From positions 496,001 through 560,000 of the forward strand of contig NZ_OCMY01000002.1 in assembly GCF_900215435.1 (NCBI RefSeq): DNA of 64,000 bases, in the 5' to 3' direction. This document shows, piece by piece, positions 9,433 through 17,399 of this stretch. The DNA is from Candidatus Pantoea floridensis (GTDB taxonomy: Bacteria; Pseudomonadota; Gammaproteobacteria; Enterobacterales; Enterobacteriaceae). Each line of letters starts with the position of its first letter. The stretch's first letter is position 1. The position numbers and the translations under genes are program-made. The notes below the pieces were generated by a model. It was not told where the DNA came from. It did not search any database and saw only the letters and a program-made list of their open reading frames with translations.

Positions 9433-10449
9433 TTAGGTATACATGTTGTAGCGCATGATGATATTGATGCGTGAATAGGTTGCGTTGCTACGCGTTTCAG
9501 GTAAAAACCCGTGGAATTCCAGCAGTGTTTTAAATGAGTGCTGCGCATCCAGTTGCAGATTATGCTCAATCAGCGCGTCGATTTTACCCGCCTGCATCAA
9601 CGCGCGATTTTCCCGATCCAGGTCGTGCCCAACAAACACCTTCGGCTGAATGTTGCGTTCTTCTAATGCGCGCAAAATGCCGGCATTTCCGCCACCCACG
9701 GTGTAAACCGCATCAATCTGGGGATTATCCTGCAGGAAGGTTTGCAGGGTTTGGTACATCAGATGGTCTATGCCCGATCCACCGGCGACGATTTTTATCT
9801 GATGTTGGGGGGAAAAGGATTTCATTCCCTCCTGAAAACCGCGGATGCGATCCTGTTCCCCAACAAACGCTTTATTGCCGGTGATGGCGGCAATCGTGCC
9901 CGGTTCGTTACCCAACCATTTTGCCATCAGGAAGGCTGCCGACTGTCCCGCGCTGACGTTATCCATGCCAATGTAACGCAGCCGATGGCTACCCGTGATA
10001 TCCGTAACCACCGTAACAACCGGAATGCGCTGCTTAATCAGATTGTTAATAACCGGCACCAGCTGGCTTGAATTCATCGCCTTCAGGATAATGCCATGGG
10101 TGCTCAGCGAGCACTTTTTCAACAATCGTTCCACTTCCTCCACCGCCATCTCTTCACTGCAATGGAATCTAAGCTGGATGCGGAAAGAGGCGAAACTGGA
10201 TATCTGGCTACTAAAGGCTTCTTTTACCAACTCACTGAAACGCTCTGGCGTGTGCATGATGACATCGAAGTAAATTGTCCGCCCTTGCGCCAGGCTGCTT
10301 TTTTGCTGCAACTCCAAATCGGCTAATGCTTGCTGAATTCGATGCTGCGTTTGCGGATGTACCCGGCCGCGGTTATGCAACGCACGATCGATGGTGGCGA
10401 GGCTTAATCCGGACTGGGCTGAAATCTGTTTTTGCGTAAATTTTGGCAT
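9433..10449 (-). CDS. LacI-family transcriptional regulator with sugar-binding domain
   Basis: This 338-aa protein starts MPKFTQKQISAQSGLSLATI, a LacI-type helix-turn-helix (residues about 5-25) followed by the hinge region. The rest is a periplasmic-binding-protein-like effector domain (TVGGGNAG, FVGHDLDRENRALM). It is convergent with the upstream catabolic run and divergent from the PhyH gene at 10602, so it may regulate one or both. The intergenic region contains inverted repeats that could be its operators. The effector is unknown, probably a sugar or cyclitol. Confidence 0.85.
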   Translation of the reverse strand: MPKFTQKQISAQSGLSLATIDRALHNRGRVHPQTQHRIQQALADLELQQKSSLAQGRTIYFDVIMHTPERFSELVKEAFSSQISSFASFRIQLRFHCSEEMAVEEVERLLKKCSLSTHGIILKAMNSSQLVPVINNLIKQRIPVVTVVTDITGSHRLRYIGMDNVSAGQSAAFLMAKWLGNEPGTIAAITGNKAFVGEQDRIRGFQEGMKSFSPQHQIKIVAGGSGIDHLMYQTLQTFLQDNPQIDAVYTVGGGNAGILRALEERNIQPKVFVGHDLDRENRALMQAGKIDALIEHNLQLDAQHSFKTLLEFHGFLPETRSNATYSRINIIMRYNMYT

Positions 10450-10487
10450 AGGTCACATGATGTAGGAGTGAGGTGTTTTTGATGTGC

Positions 10488-10559
10488 TGTTAAAGAAATG
10501 TAACTGCTATTTTAACACTCATCAACCCTATCACGACGCCAGTTAATGTTGCACTGGCG
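10488..10559. promoter_or_regulatory. Two inverted repeats between the LacI and PhyH genes, possible operators
   Basis: TGTTAAA (10488-10494) pairs with TTTAACA (10511-10517), and CGCCAGT (10537-10543) pairs with ACTGGCG (10553-10559). Both are perfect 7-bp arms in the divergent promoter region. Assignment to the LacI protein is inference from position. Confidence 0.45.
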
Positions 10560-10601
10560 GCTGATAACGCTCTGTCACTCCATCTCTAAAATGAGGTCGT
10601 T

Positions 10602-11747
10602 ATGATGTCACCCTATTTTGCCCGTGAAGATCAGGTCTCTGTTGAAGACTTCAAAACATTTTGTACTCAGCAGCTCGATGCCAGTGATTATCCGCTGGCG
10701 AGCGAAGCGGTTGCCAACGTGCTGGTTTACGATCGAGAGACGCTGGAGACCGCGGCGAAAACGGATAAAAAAGCGCTGCTCAGCGAACTGCACAAAGCCC
10801 TTTCTTATGGTCCCGGCGTTTTTGTGGTACGTGGGTTATACCGCGATCTCGACGTCATTGATCGCACCTCGCAGGCTTTCGAAACCATCATGAGTCACGA
10901 GGCCAAATCTAAAATTCAGGCCGATCACTTCTCACGCGCGGGTAACAATGGACGTATCTGGAACGCGCTGCAAAAACTGGCGGAAACCAGCCCGCAAACG
11001 TTTGTTGATTACTACGCGAATCCGACGCTGGAGTTGATTTGTCAGGCGTGGCTGGGCCCAGCGTGGAGCATGACCTCGCAAGTGAATCAGGTGCGGCCGG
11101 GCGGCGAAGCCCAGCAGCCGCACCGGGATTACCATTTGGGCTTCCAGCAAAGTGCGTTCGCGTCTGAATTCCCGGTGCCGGTACAGATCCTTTCGCAATA
11201 TCTGACGTTGCAAGGTGCCGTGGCACACACGGATATGCCGCTGGCATCCGGCCCGACCCGTTTACTGCCGTGGTCACATCAGTATGAGCTGGGTTACATC
11301 GCCTATCGTGACCCAGAGTTCGTTGAATTCTTTAACCACAATTACGTCCAGCTGCCGCTGGAAAAAGGTGATGGCCTGTTCTTCAATCCGGCGCTGTTCC
11401 ATGCCGCAGGTAACAATACCACCAGCGATCATGTTAGAACCGCCAACCTGCTGCAGGTTTCCTCCGCATTTGGCGTACCGATGGAGAAAGTAAATCACGA
11501 ACAGTTGCTCAAGCTGATTTACCCGCTGCTGCAAAACAGCCAGCTTACCCAGCAGGAGCTCAATACGGTCATCAACGTGGCGGCGCGCGGTTACTCCTTC
11601 CCCACGAATCTCGATACCGATCCACCGTTAGGCGGCATGGTTCCGCAGACGCAGCAGGCTTTGGTGCACGAGGCCTTGCAGCAAGAGTGGAGCCCGAGCC
11701 AGTTCAATCAGAAACTGGATGAGCAAAGTACTCGAAGAGAAGCGTAG
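10602..11747 (+). CDS. Phytanoyl-CoA dioxygenase (PhyH) family Fe(II)/2-oxoglutarate oxygenase
   Basis: This 381-aa protein shows the facial triad expected for non-heme Fe(II)/2-oxoglutarate oxygenases: HRD (HxD) in QQPHRDYHLGF, a distal His in FHAAGNN, and a following Arg (VRTANLLQ) for 2-oxoglutarate. It should hydroxylate an organic substrate with O2. The ATG at 10602 or the one at 10605 may be used; GAGG lies just upstream. It is a single-gene unit divergent from the LacI gene. In this setting it may hydroxylate or demethylate a sugar-derived compound. The substrate is not known. Confidence 0.8.
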   Translation: MMSPYFAREDQVSVEDFKTFCTQQLDASDYPLASEAVANVLVYDRETLETAAKTDKKALLSELHKALSYGPGVFVVRGLYRDLDVIDRTSQAFETIMSHEAKSKIQADHFSRAGNNGRIWNALQKLAETSPQTFVDYYANPTLELICQAWLGPAWSMTSQVNQVRPGGEAQQPHRDYHLGFQQSAFASEFPVPVQILSQYLTLQGAVAHTDMPLASGPTRLLPWSHQYELGYIAYRDPEFVEFFNHNYVQLPLEKGDGLFFNPALFHAAGNNTTSDHVRTANLLQVSSAFGVPMEKVNHEQLLKLIYPLLQNSQLTQQELNTVINVAARGYSFPTNLDTDPPLGGMVPQTQQALVHEALQQEWSPSQFNQKLDEQSTRREA

Positions 11748-11778
11748 CAGCGACAGGCCGGGCGCTTGCCCGGTCTGA

Positions 11779-12966
11779 TCACTTCATCAGCACCTGAAAC
11801 TGCGGATTAAATTCGTCAAAAATCGGCAGCGCTGCAGCACCCAGCGCGGCGGTATCGCTGCCGGTCATACCGATTTTTAAGCGGGTGCCGGTAAGGTAAC
11901 GGCCGCGTACTGATTGATACAGCGGTGGCAGGCGGCGAATGATTTTGTCCAGCAGCGCAGCCGGTATCATGCCGCCGATAATCACACTTTCAGCATCGAA
12001 AATGCACTCCAGCAGATTAATCGCCTGGCGCAGCGGCGTGAGCACGGTATCAATCCAGCGATCGAACAGCGCCGGATCGACCTCCAGTAAATCTTCCGGC
12101 AGCGCCGTCATCGGATCGAGACCGCAAAACTCATATGCCGCCTGCAGCGATACATAGCGCTCAAGACAGCCATGATTGCCGCAATAACATTCGCGTCCAC
12201 CAGGCTCAACCACCACATGCCCCACTTCACCGGCGTTATGCGCATGGCCGCTGTAAACGTGGCCATCCATAATGATGCCAGCACCCAAACCGGTGCCGAT
12301 ATAGAGATAGATAAACGAGTTGAGCTGGCGCGCCACGCCATGAAAACGTTCACCAATCGCCGCCACCGTGGCATCGTTCTCCAGCGTCACCGGCACGCCG
12401 CTCATCGCTGCCAGTTTGGCTTCAATATCCACCTGCTCCCAGCCGTGCAGCGTGGTGGGTCCTACCGAGGAGATGCCTTCGACACCAAACGGACCCGGCA
12501 TCACCACGCCAATACCCAGCACTTTGCGCCAGCGCTCGCCGAGTTGCGTTTTGATTTCAGCCAGCACCGCTTCGATGCGCGCTAAAGTGGCATCTGGCTC
12601 GGGCTTTTGCACCAGAATAAGACGCCGGAAGTGAATTTCACCGGTGAGATCCACCAGCACAATCAGCAGCGTTTGGTGATCCAGATGGATGCCAATAGAG
12701 AAGGCGCTGGCAGGATTGAGCGTCACCGGAATGGCCGGTTGCCCACGTCCTTGCTTGCGCGGCTCACGGCTGGTGAGCAGTTCCGCCTGCTCCAGTTCGG
12801 CAACGATATTTGAAACGGTTTGCGGCGTGAGCGCGGTCAGGCGAGCCAGTTCGGCGCGGGTGAGTTCGCCGTGCAGGCGAATGGCTTCAATGATCACGCG
12901 ACGATTATGCGCCCGTGCATGTTCCAGATTGGTTCCCGACGTTTTCACCTTGCTTTCTTCCCTCAT
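11779..12966 (-). CDS. ROK-family transcriptional repressor (NagC/Mlc/XylR type)
   Basis: This 395-aa protein has an N-terminal winged helix-turn-helix (residues about 15-75, ELTRAELARLTALTPQTVSN) and a ROK sugar-kinase-like domain with ENDATVAA, GTGLGAGI and the zinc motif CYCGNHGCLE. It probably represses a sugar-uptake operon until the sugar binds. The likely target is the ABC transporter operon at 26447-31471, from which it is now separated by a 13-kb island: related upstream sequence is found at both places. That link is inference. Confidence 0.85.
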   Translation of the reverse strand: MREESKVKTSGTNLEHARAHNRRVIIEAIRLHGELTRAELARLTALTPQTVSNIVAELEQAELLTSREPRKQGRGQPAIPVTLNPASAFSIGIHLDHQTLLIVLVDLTGEIHFRRLILVQKPEPDATLARIEAVLAEIKTQLGERWRKVLGIGVVMPGPFGVEGISSVGPTTLHGWEQVDIEAKLAAMSGVPVTLENDATVAAIGERFHGVARQLNSFIYLYIGTGLGAGIIMDGHVYSGHAHNAGEVGHVVVEPGGRECYCGNHGCLERYVSLQAAYEFCGLDPMTALPEDLLEVDPALFDRWIDTVLTPLRQAINLLECIFDAESVIIGGMIPAALLDKIIRRLPPLYQSVRGRYLTGTRLKIGMTGSDTAALGAAALPIFDEFNPQFQVLMK

Positions 12967-12992
12967 TCAACCGCGCTGTGAATAGCCGCATC

Positions 12993-13012
12993 AATATCTA
13001 TGATCGGCCACA
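12993..13012 (+). repeat. Left copy of 20-bp direct repeat at the edge of the accessory island
   Basis: AATATCTATGATCGGCCACA is repeated exactly at 26227-26246 in the same orientation. Similarity continues beyond the core: 9 of the next 12 bases match (both end TTACAACC), and CCCTCATT occurs upstream of both copies. The left copy sits just upstream of the ROK repressor start, and the right copy sits upstream of the ABC operon. Confidence 0.85.
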
Positions 13013-13347
13013 GTAATTACAACCCTTTCGGGACGTTGAATGGGGGTTGGCTAAGTGCAACAGCAAATTGGTCATGCCGGTACGGACGCAAAATTAACTT
13101 CATAGCTAACGAACACGGATGAGTTAACTTCGCGTTGCTTATGAAGGATGACGCCTATCTTGATGGTTATTCATCGGAAAGCGGATCAGTGAGTTTCTCG
13201 CTGATAGCAGACTTTTCATAATTAGATGTCCGCAATGTGCCAGAAGCGGACATTACTTTCCTATGGTTCAAACATGTAAAATAGTCCGAATCATGCAAAA
13301 CCTTCTGGTGTTTGTCAGAGCCTGTTATTCACAACCAGCCATAATGG
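13013..13347. other. Intergenic stretch at the left edge of the island
   Basis: This 335-bp gap between the ROK gene and the NAD-epimerase gene holds no convincing gene. It begins right after the boundary repeat and contains the first copy of the double-hairpin repeat (13192-13253). Base composition becomes AT-richer than in the ROK gene. Confidence 0.6.
13192..13253 (+). repeat. Double-hairpin intergenic repeat, copy 1
   Basis: The first half resembles CGCTCATAGCGGA (here degenerate, CGCTGATAGCAGA). The second half is a perfect hairpin with arms ATGTCCGC (13226-13233) and GCGGACAT (13246-13253) around a loop containing GTGCCAGA. Seven more copies follow to 20250 in the same orientation. Confidence 0.8.
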
Positions 13348-14301
13348 TTAATTATCTTTCTTCAACGCGGAGGTGGCTTTCCATTCAGCGTATATACTTT
13401 CCAGCCCCTGCCTGTAACTTGTTATACGAAAGTCCGGGAAGCGCATCTTAAATTTTGATGAGTCAAAAAAATTATCAGCTTCATAGCGGGGAAGGAGTTC
13501 CCGCAGTTCACGAGGCCCTTTAGAAAATATACCCGCAATATATAAGGAGTATTTCCTCAGAACTGACCATGACGGTTCTTTTCCAAATACACTGCACGCC
13601 AGAGAAACAAACTGCGCATAGGTGATTCGTTCTTCACAACAGGGCAGATGCCATGTCTGACCGTAGGCTTCTGGCGTGTTACCCAGCAGCGCTAAAGCCC
13701 GGCTTGCATCAGGGGTCCAGATGAGCGTACGTAATGAGTCATCACGCAATGGGACGAGTGGTTTTTTTCCAGCTTTAAGTCTGTCTAAAACCAGGGCATT
13801 GGTAAAACTCTGGGTTTTCCCGGGCCCATAAAATTCAGGGGCGCGACCAATGAGTACAGGAATATCACCCCGCAGCATCTCCTCCAGAACCATATTCGCC
13901 ATCTTAGCCCGGACTCGCCCTTTTCGCCCTGATGGCTGGAACGGCATATCTTCCATCTGCAGTCTGCCGTCCTGAGGGTACATATACGTATTGTCAAAAT
14001 AGACAAAATGAGCCCCTGCTTGCCGGGTGGCATTCAGTGCATTCTGAAGCATTACAGGAAACTGCTCCTCCCAGAGGGAGGAATCCGGTGGCAGTCCTGC
14101 CGCAAAATACACAATGCGGCTTCCTTTTACCGCATCCAGAGTCTGACTGCCATCAAGCAAATCAGCCGACATAAGGGTGTCGCTTTTAGTGACTTTATGC
14201 GGATTGCGGCTGACAAGCCTCAACTCAGCACTGTAGGAATGTGTTAACTCGCGGGCAAGTTCCCGGGCAATCTGTCCGCTTGCTCCCAGAATCGTTTGCA
14301 T
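13348..14301 (-). CDS. NAD-dependent epimerase/dehydratase-like (atypical SDR) protein
   Basis: This 317-aa protein begins MQTILGASGQIARELARELT, a Rossmann dinucleotide site of extended or atypical short-chain dehydrogenases (GASGxIG type). VYFDNTYMYP in the middle resembles the catalytic Tyr region of nucleotide-sugar epimerases, but the canonical YxxxK is not obvious. It probably reduces or isomerises a small metabolite or acts as an NAD(P)H sensor. Its promoter has the layout of a MerR-controlled promoter and it is divergent from a MerR gene, so it is probably induced by that regulator. Confidence 0.75.
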   Translation of the reverse strand: MQTILGASGQIARELARELTHSYSAELRLVSRNPHKVTKSDTLMSADLLDGSQTLDAVKGSRIVYFAAGLPPDSSLWEEQFPVMLQNALNATRQAGAHFVYFDNTYMYPQDGRLQMEDMPFQPSGRKGRVRAKMANMVLEEMLRGDIPVLIGRAPEFYGPGKTQSFTNALVLDRLKAGKKPLVPLRDDSLRTLIWTPDASRALALLGNTPEAYGQTWHLPCCEERITYAQFVSLACSVFGKEPSWSVLRKYSLYIAGIFSKGPRELRELLPRYEADNFFDSSKFKMRFPDFRITSYRQGLESIYAEWKATSALKKDN

Positions 14302-14357
14302 TTATTTCCTCTTCATACAATTTTTGATGGAAGTCCCGGGACTTTGACTTTTTTAAA

Positions 14358-14388
14358 AGTATAAGATTAAAGTTAACTTTAATGTCAA
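14358..14388 (-). promoter_or_regulatory. MerR-type promoter and operator of the epimerase gene
   Basis: On the minus strand, TTGACA (14383-14388) and TATACT (14358-14363) are separated by 19 bp, the elongated spacing typical of MerR-controlled promoters. The spacer is occupied by a perfect 18-bp palindrome, ATTAAAGTTAACTTTAAT (14366-14383). The same layout recurs at 15949-15979 before the hydrolase gene. Confidence 0.85.
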
Positions 14389-14408
14389 GGGCGGTCACTG
14401 GAGATGAA

Positions 14409-14837
14409 ATGAAGATAGGAGATCTTGCAAAAGCGACGGGGCTTACACCTTCCCGCATCCGTTATTACGAGGCGGAAGGCCTGATAAGTGCCCCTCCCCG
14501 ACAGGATAATGGCTATCGCCATTATCCGCCTGAGACCGCCCTGATACTCATGCTTATTGACCGGGCACAGGGATTTGGATTCACGCTTGAGCAAATCCGT
14601 CAGGTATTACCTCAGGGGAAAGAAAGCTGGAACCATGAAGGATTAATTGCTTCTCTTGAATCCAGGGTTGAGGAGATCCGACTCCTGCAGCAGCAACTCA
14701 GGGAAAATCAGACCATGATACTGCATTTAATCAGCGGCATCGAAAACAGGCCGGAGGGTATTTCATGCCAGGAAAATATGTTGCGGGTTATGAGGCTAAT
14801 GCAGGTTGATACGCCGGTTCTTCATGCTATTAAGTAA
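14409..14837 (+). CDS. MerR-family transcriptional regulator
   Basis: This 142-aa regulator starts MKIGDLAKATGLTPSRIRYY, the MerR winged helix, followed by EAEGLI and a C-terminal coiled coil (about residues 75-120) for dimerisation. The ATG at 14409 has GGAG six bases upstream; the ATG at 14382 lies in the operator. It has only one C-terminal cysteine (ISCQEN) and no SoxR-type Cys cluster or metal-loop pattern, so its signal is probably an organic or redox compound. Two promoters with 19-bp spacers and matching operators flank it, so it probably controls the epimerase and hydrolase genes and itself. Confidence 0.85.
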   Translation: MKIGDLAKATGLTPSRIRYYEAEGLISAPPRQDNGYRHYPPETALILMLIDRAQGFGFTLEQIRQVLPQGKESWNHEGLIASLESRVEEIRLLQQQLRENQTMILHLISGIENRPEGISCQENMLRVMRLMQVDTPVLHAIK

Positions 14838-14928
14838 TCTGGCAAACATTGCGCCAGGTCTGTTTCAGAATGAAGAGTGAATTAACGAAGTCTGATTTGT
14901 AAGACACGGTTCCCTTGTTCACAAGCAT

Positions 14929-14971
14929 GAAGACTCCGTTACCGGTATTTTGTACCGGTAACGGAGTCTTC
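14929..14971. terminator. Long perfect hairpin between convergent MerR and hydrolase genes
   Basis: Arms of 19 bp (14929-14947 and 14953-14971, starting GAAGACTCCGTTACCGGTA) surround a 5-nt loop. It lies between converging genes and is probably a bidirectional transcription barrier, although a good T run is missing on either side. Confidence 0.7.
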
Positions 14972-14995
14972 AACTTATATATTTTATCAGCTGGA

Positions 14996-15826
14996 TTAAC
15001 TGTTTATAAATGCAAGTAGATCTGCGTTCACCTGATCCGCGTGTGTAGTGGGTATGCCGTGGGGAGCTCCTTTATAAGTATTGAGTTTCCCATTTTGGAC
15101 CAGTTCAGCCGACAACTTACCGGAATCATCATAAGGGACAACCTGATCGTCATCGCCATGAATCACCATTACGGGGATGGATATTCCTTTGAGGTCTTCA
15201 GTAAAGTCGGTTTGCGAAAAAGCAACGATCCCATCGTAATGCGCTTTGGCGCTACCCATCATGCCCTGTCGCCACCAGTTATAAATGACAGCTTCGGAAG
15301 GAGCCGAACCGGAGCGGTTAAATCCATAAAATGGTCCAGCAGGAACGTCATAATAGAACTGAGCGCGATTAGCAGCCAGTTGCGCCTGCAGGTCATCAAA
15401 TACTGTTTTCGGCGTTCCCTGTGGATTATTGTCGGTTTTCACCATCAATGGCGGTACGGCACTGATTAACACGGCTTTTGAAACTTTATCTTCACCATGC
15501 CTGGCTATATAACGTACAACTTCGCCACCGCCGGTTGAATGGCCAACATGCATCGCGCCTTGTACATTAAGGTGTTCCACAACGGCTGCAACATCATCTG
15601 CGTAATGATCCATGTCGTGGCCATCCCACACCTGTCCTGAGCGACCATGCCCGCGCCGGTCATGTGCCACAACGCGGAAGCCTTTATTTACGAAGAATAA
15701 CATCTGGGCATCCCAGTCATCACTGCTCAGAGGCCAGCCATGATGGAAAAAAATAACTTTACCATCCCTTGGACCCCAGTCCTTGTAGAAGATTTCAACG
15801 CCATCGCGAGTTGTTACATAACCCAT
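14996..15826 (-). CDS. Alpha/beta hydrolase, non-heme chloroperoxidase/esterase type
   Basis: This 276-aa protein has the alpha/beta hydrolase order: oxyanion region HHGWPLSSDDW, nucleophile S97 in GHSTGGG, acid in IHGDDDQVVP and His in GAPHGIP. These match cofactor-free chloroperoxidase-type perhydrolases (for example the Pseudomonas family), which also act as esterases. There is no signal peptide, so it is cytosolic. Its promoter (15949-15979) has a MerR-type 19-bp spacer and an operator like that of the epimerase gene, which suggests one regulon with the MerR gene. Confidence 0.87.
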   Translation of the reverse strand: MGYVTTRDGVEIFYKDWGPRDGKVIFFHHGWPLSSDDWDAQMLFFVNKGFRVVAHDRRGHGRSGQVWDGHDMDHYADDVAAVVEHLNVQGAMHVGHSTGGGEVVRYIARHGEDKVSKAVLISAVPPLMVKTDNNPQGTPKTVFDDLQAQLAANRAQFYYDVPAGPFYGFNRSGSAPSEAVIYNWWRQGMMGSAKAHYDGIVAFSQTDFTEDLKGISIPVMVIHGDDDQVVPYDDSGKLSAELVQNGKLNTYKGAPHGIPTTHADQVNADLLAFINS

Positions 15827-15948
15827 GTCACTTCTCCACTCAGATAAACTGTCAATGGACTGTGCTTATCCTGCTCAACTCTTCGTAAAGGGCAGAACGA
15901 ACTGATAAGTACCGATCCTTTCACCGGCTCTGAATCAACCGTGACTGT

Positions 15949-15979
15949 AGTATAGGTTTAAAGTCAACTTGAAGGTCAA
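15949..15979 (-). promoter_or_regulatory. MerR-type promoter and operator of the alpha/beta hydrolase gene
   Basis: On the minus strand TTGACC (15974-15979) and TATACT (15949-15954) are 19 bp apart. The spacer TTCAAGTTGACTTTAAACC contains the same AAGTTnACTT core as the palindrome at 14366-14383. It lies about 120 bp upstream of the hydrolase start. Confidence 0.8.
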
Positions 15980-16139
15980 TGAGGGTTGTGAGATTGTTTG
16001 AGGGCTTTGAGTGTAGGTTACAAAAAACCTCTCCGGGAGAGCAGGGGATTTCTGACTCAGGTATCGCAGGAAGGAGAGCTCATGGTTTGCTAGAGTCATG
16101 ATTTTGACTTCAAAAAGCAGGACTTGCTATATCACGCAG

Positions 16140-16202
16140 TCTGCTTTTCGCTCATAGCGGACCTTAGCCTACCGTCAGTCCGCTTTGTGCCAAAAGCGGA
16201 CA
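16140..16202 (+). repeat. Double-hairpin intergenic repeat, copy 2
   Basis: It contains TTCGCTCATAGCGGACC and then a hairpin GTCCGCT (16178-16184) / AGCGGAC (16195-16201) around a loop containing GTGCC. It is among the best preserved copies. Confidence 0.85.
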
Positions 16203-16301
16203 TTTGCATCAACTGTTGGCACCCATACTTTTATGTAACATATGAGTGTTGGGCACCTCTAAAGGGGTCGAGACTGCCTCATGGTATCAGCCAGCAAATT
16301 A

Positions 16302-16612
16302 CTACAAACGGGATACGGTTTGGACGTTATGCTGAAAGACGTAAGGATCTGATAGCAGCTGAAATTGCTCGTCATCCGGATAGGTAACTGCGATCTGGAA
16401 CTGTTCGCCTGCGAATGCTTTCACTGCCTCAATATCTTTCCAATAAGTTGCCAGAAAGAAATGCTCACAATTACCCTGCGTCTCTCTGCGTACATATGTC
16501 CCCAGATTTCCGGGTGTCCTCTCTAAATGTTCAACACCGGTTTTTGCAAATGATGTGCAAAACCTTCTGCATGCTTGACTGGTACGCATCCATGCCATGT
16601 TCTTACAATCAT
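16302..16612 (-). pseudogene. Frameshifted antibiotic biosynthesis monooxygenase-like (ABM domain) gene
   Basis: Two overlapping frames together give one ABM-type small monooxygenase. The first part reads MIVRTWHGCVPVKHAEGFAH and HLQK, and the second resumes at TGVEHLERTPGNLGTYVRRE and continues through FFLATYWKDIEAVKAFAGE. The switch falls in a T5 run (A5 on the coding strand, about 16541-16545); one more A would restore a frame of about 104 residues. ABM proteins are dimeric, cofactor-poor oxygenases or heme/quinone-handling enzymes. The break could be a true mutation or a sequencing error in the homopolymer. Repeat copies 2 and 3 flank it. Confidence 0.75.
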
Positions 16613-16728
16613 GTTTCTACCCATATGTTTTAGAAGGGTTTTAAATATAGCATGTAGGATGGATGTGGGATTCGTGAGTGGGTTGTTATGTCTAATGTGG
16701 CATAACATCCCTATCGCCATGATTTTGA

Positions 16729-16792
16729 CGTCCGCTCCTCACTCATAGCAGACATAAGCCTTACGTCAGTCCGTTTTGTGACAGAAGCAGAG
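16729..16792 (+). repeat. Double-hairpin intergenic repeat, copy 3 (degenerate)
   Basis: It begins GTCCGCTCCTCACTCATAGC and continues to a degenerate second half (CAGTCCGTTTTGTGACAGAA). Upstream bases ATTTTGACGT are shared with copy 8, so the conserved unit extends beyond the two hairpins. Confidence 0.7.
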
Positions 16793-16882
16793 GTTGTGCG
16801 TTTCATTATCAAAAAAGCAAGATTGAACATTCAGAGGAGGATGGTAAGGTCATTGTTTGCTCATTTCCAAAATGGCTCTTAT

Positions 16883-17260
16883 ATGAACAATGTGTTACGG
16901 AAGAATTATCCCGAATTAGGTGAAGTAAAGGCTCCTTATGTTCATGCTGTAAAACATGGCGGTACGCTCTACATTTCCGGATTGACTGCTTTTGGCACAG
17001 TTGCTCAACATAAAGGCATTGCTGAGCAGGCTGAAGAAATATTTTGCCAAATCAGGAAAATAATCAGCGCAGAAGGCTCAGATTTTTCAGCCCTGATTAA
17101 AGTGACGATATTCATTACCTCTTTTAAAGAGATAGACGAGCTACGCAAAGTATTGTACCGAAATTACGGTGATCACTTGCCAGCCAGCTCGCTTGTTGAA
17201 GTTAGCCGCCTCTTTTCACCTGACCTCTCGATTGAAATTGAGGCTATATTCGGCCTTTGA
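16883..17260 (+). CDS. RidA (YjgF/YER057c/UK114) family protein
   Basis: The 125-aa protein starts MNNVLRKNYPELGEVKAPYV and contains the RidA core GGTLYISGLTAF, IRKIISAEGSDFSALIKVTIF and the C-terminal SRLFSPDLSIEIEAIF. RidA proteins hydrolyse reactive enamine/imine intermediates; the usual substrate-binding Arg near the C-terminus (IExxA context) is not clearly present, so a different activity is possible. The start is uncertain: an earlier ATG at 16841 directly follows AGGAGG, but family proteins begin near 16883. It stands alone between repeat copies 3 and 4. Confidence 0.78.
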   Translation: MNNVLRKNYPELGEVKAPYVHAVKHGGTLYISGLTAFGTVAQHKGIAEQAEEIFCQIRKIISAEGSDFSALIKVTIFITSFKEIDELRKVLYRNYGDHLPASSLVEVSRLFSPDLSIEIEAIFGL

Positions 17261-17335
17261 TTTATTGCTCATAACCGGATAGCGATAACTATTCGGTTCT
17301 TACGCCGTTTTATTAAACCCTCTTTAAGACATAGC

Positions 17336-17399
17336 GTCCGCTGTTCGCTCATAGCTGACCTTAGATCTCACATGAACTTTATCGATGTCCGCAGACATC
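17336..17399 (+). repeat. Double-hairpin intergenic repeat, copy 4 (truncated second hairpin)
   Basis: GTCCGCTGTTCGCTCATAGC is followed by a shortened second half, GATGTCCGCAGACATC, which lacks the GTGCC loop. Its right end overlaps the last codons of the small gene at 17379-17567. Confidence 0.7.

Larger units (their letters stand above)
15827..16301. other. Intergenic region with MerR-type promoter and a repeat copy
   Basis: This stretch of about 475 bp holds the hydrolase promoter (15949-15979), a short palindrome CTCTCCGGGAGAG at 16029-16041 and repeat copy 2 (16140-16202). An 87-codon frame across the repeat from 16124 is not convincing because much of it is translated repeat sequence. 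Confidence 0.6.

Noticed and set aside
13263..13451. 62-codon plus-strand frame
   Set aside because: Overlaps the end of the NAD-epimerase gene on the other strand; no similarity or ribosome site.
16124..16387. 87-codon plus-strand frame
   Set aside because: Most of its N-terminal half (SVRFVPKADI) is translated from repeat copy 2; such peptides are known artefacts of this repeat. The end overlaps the ABM pseudogene on the other strand.
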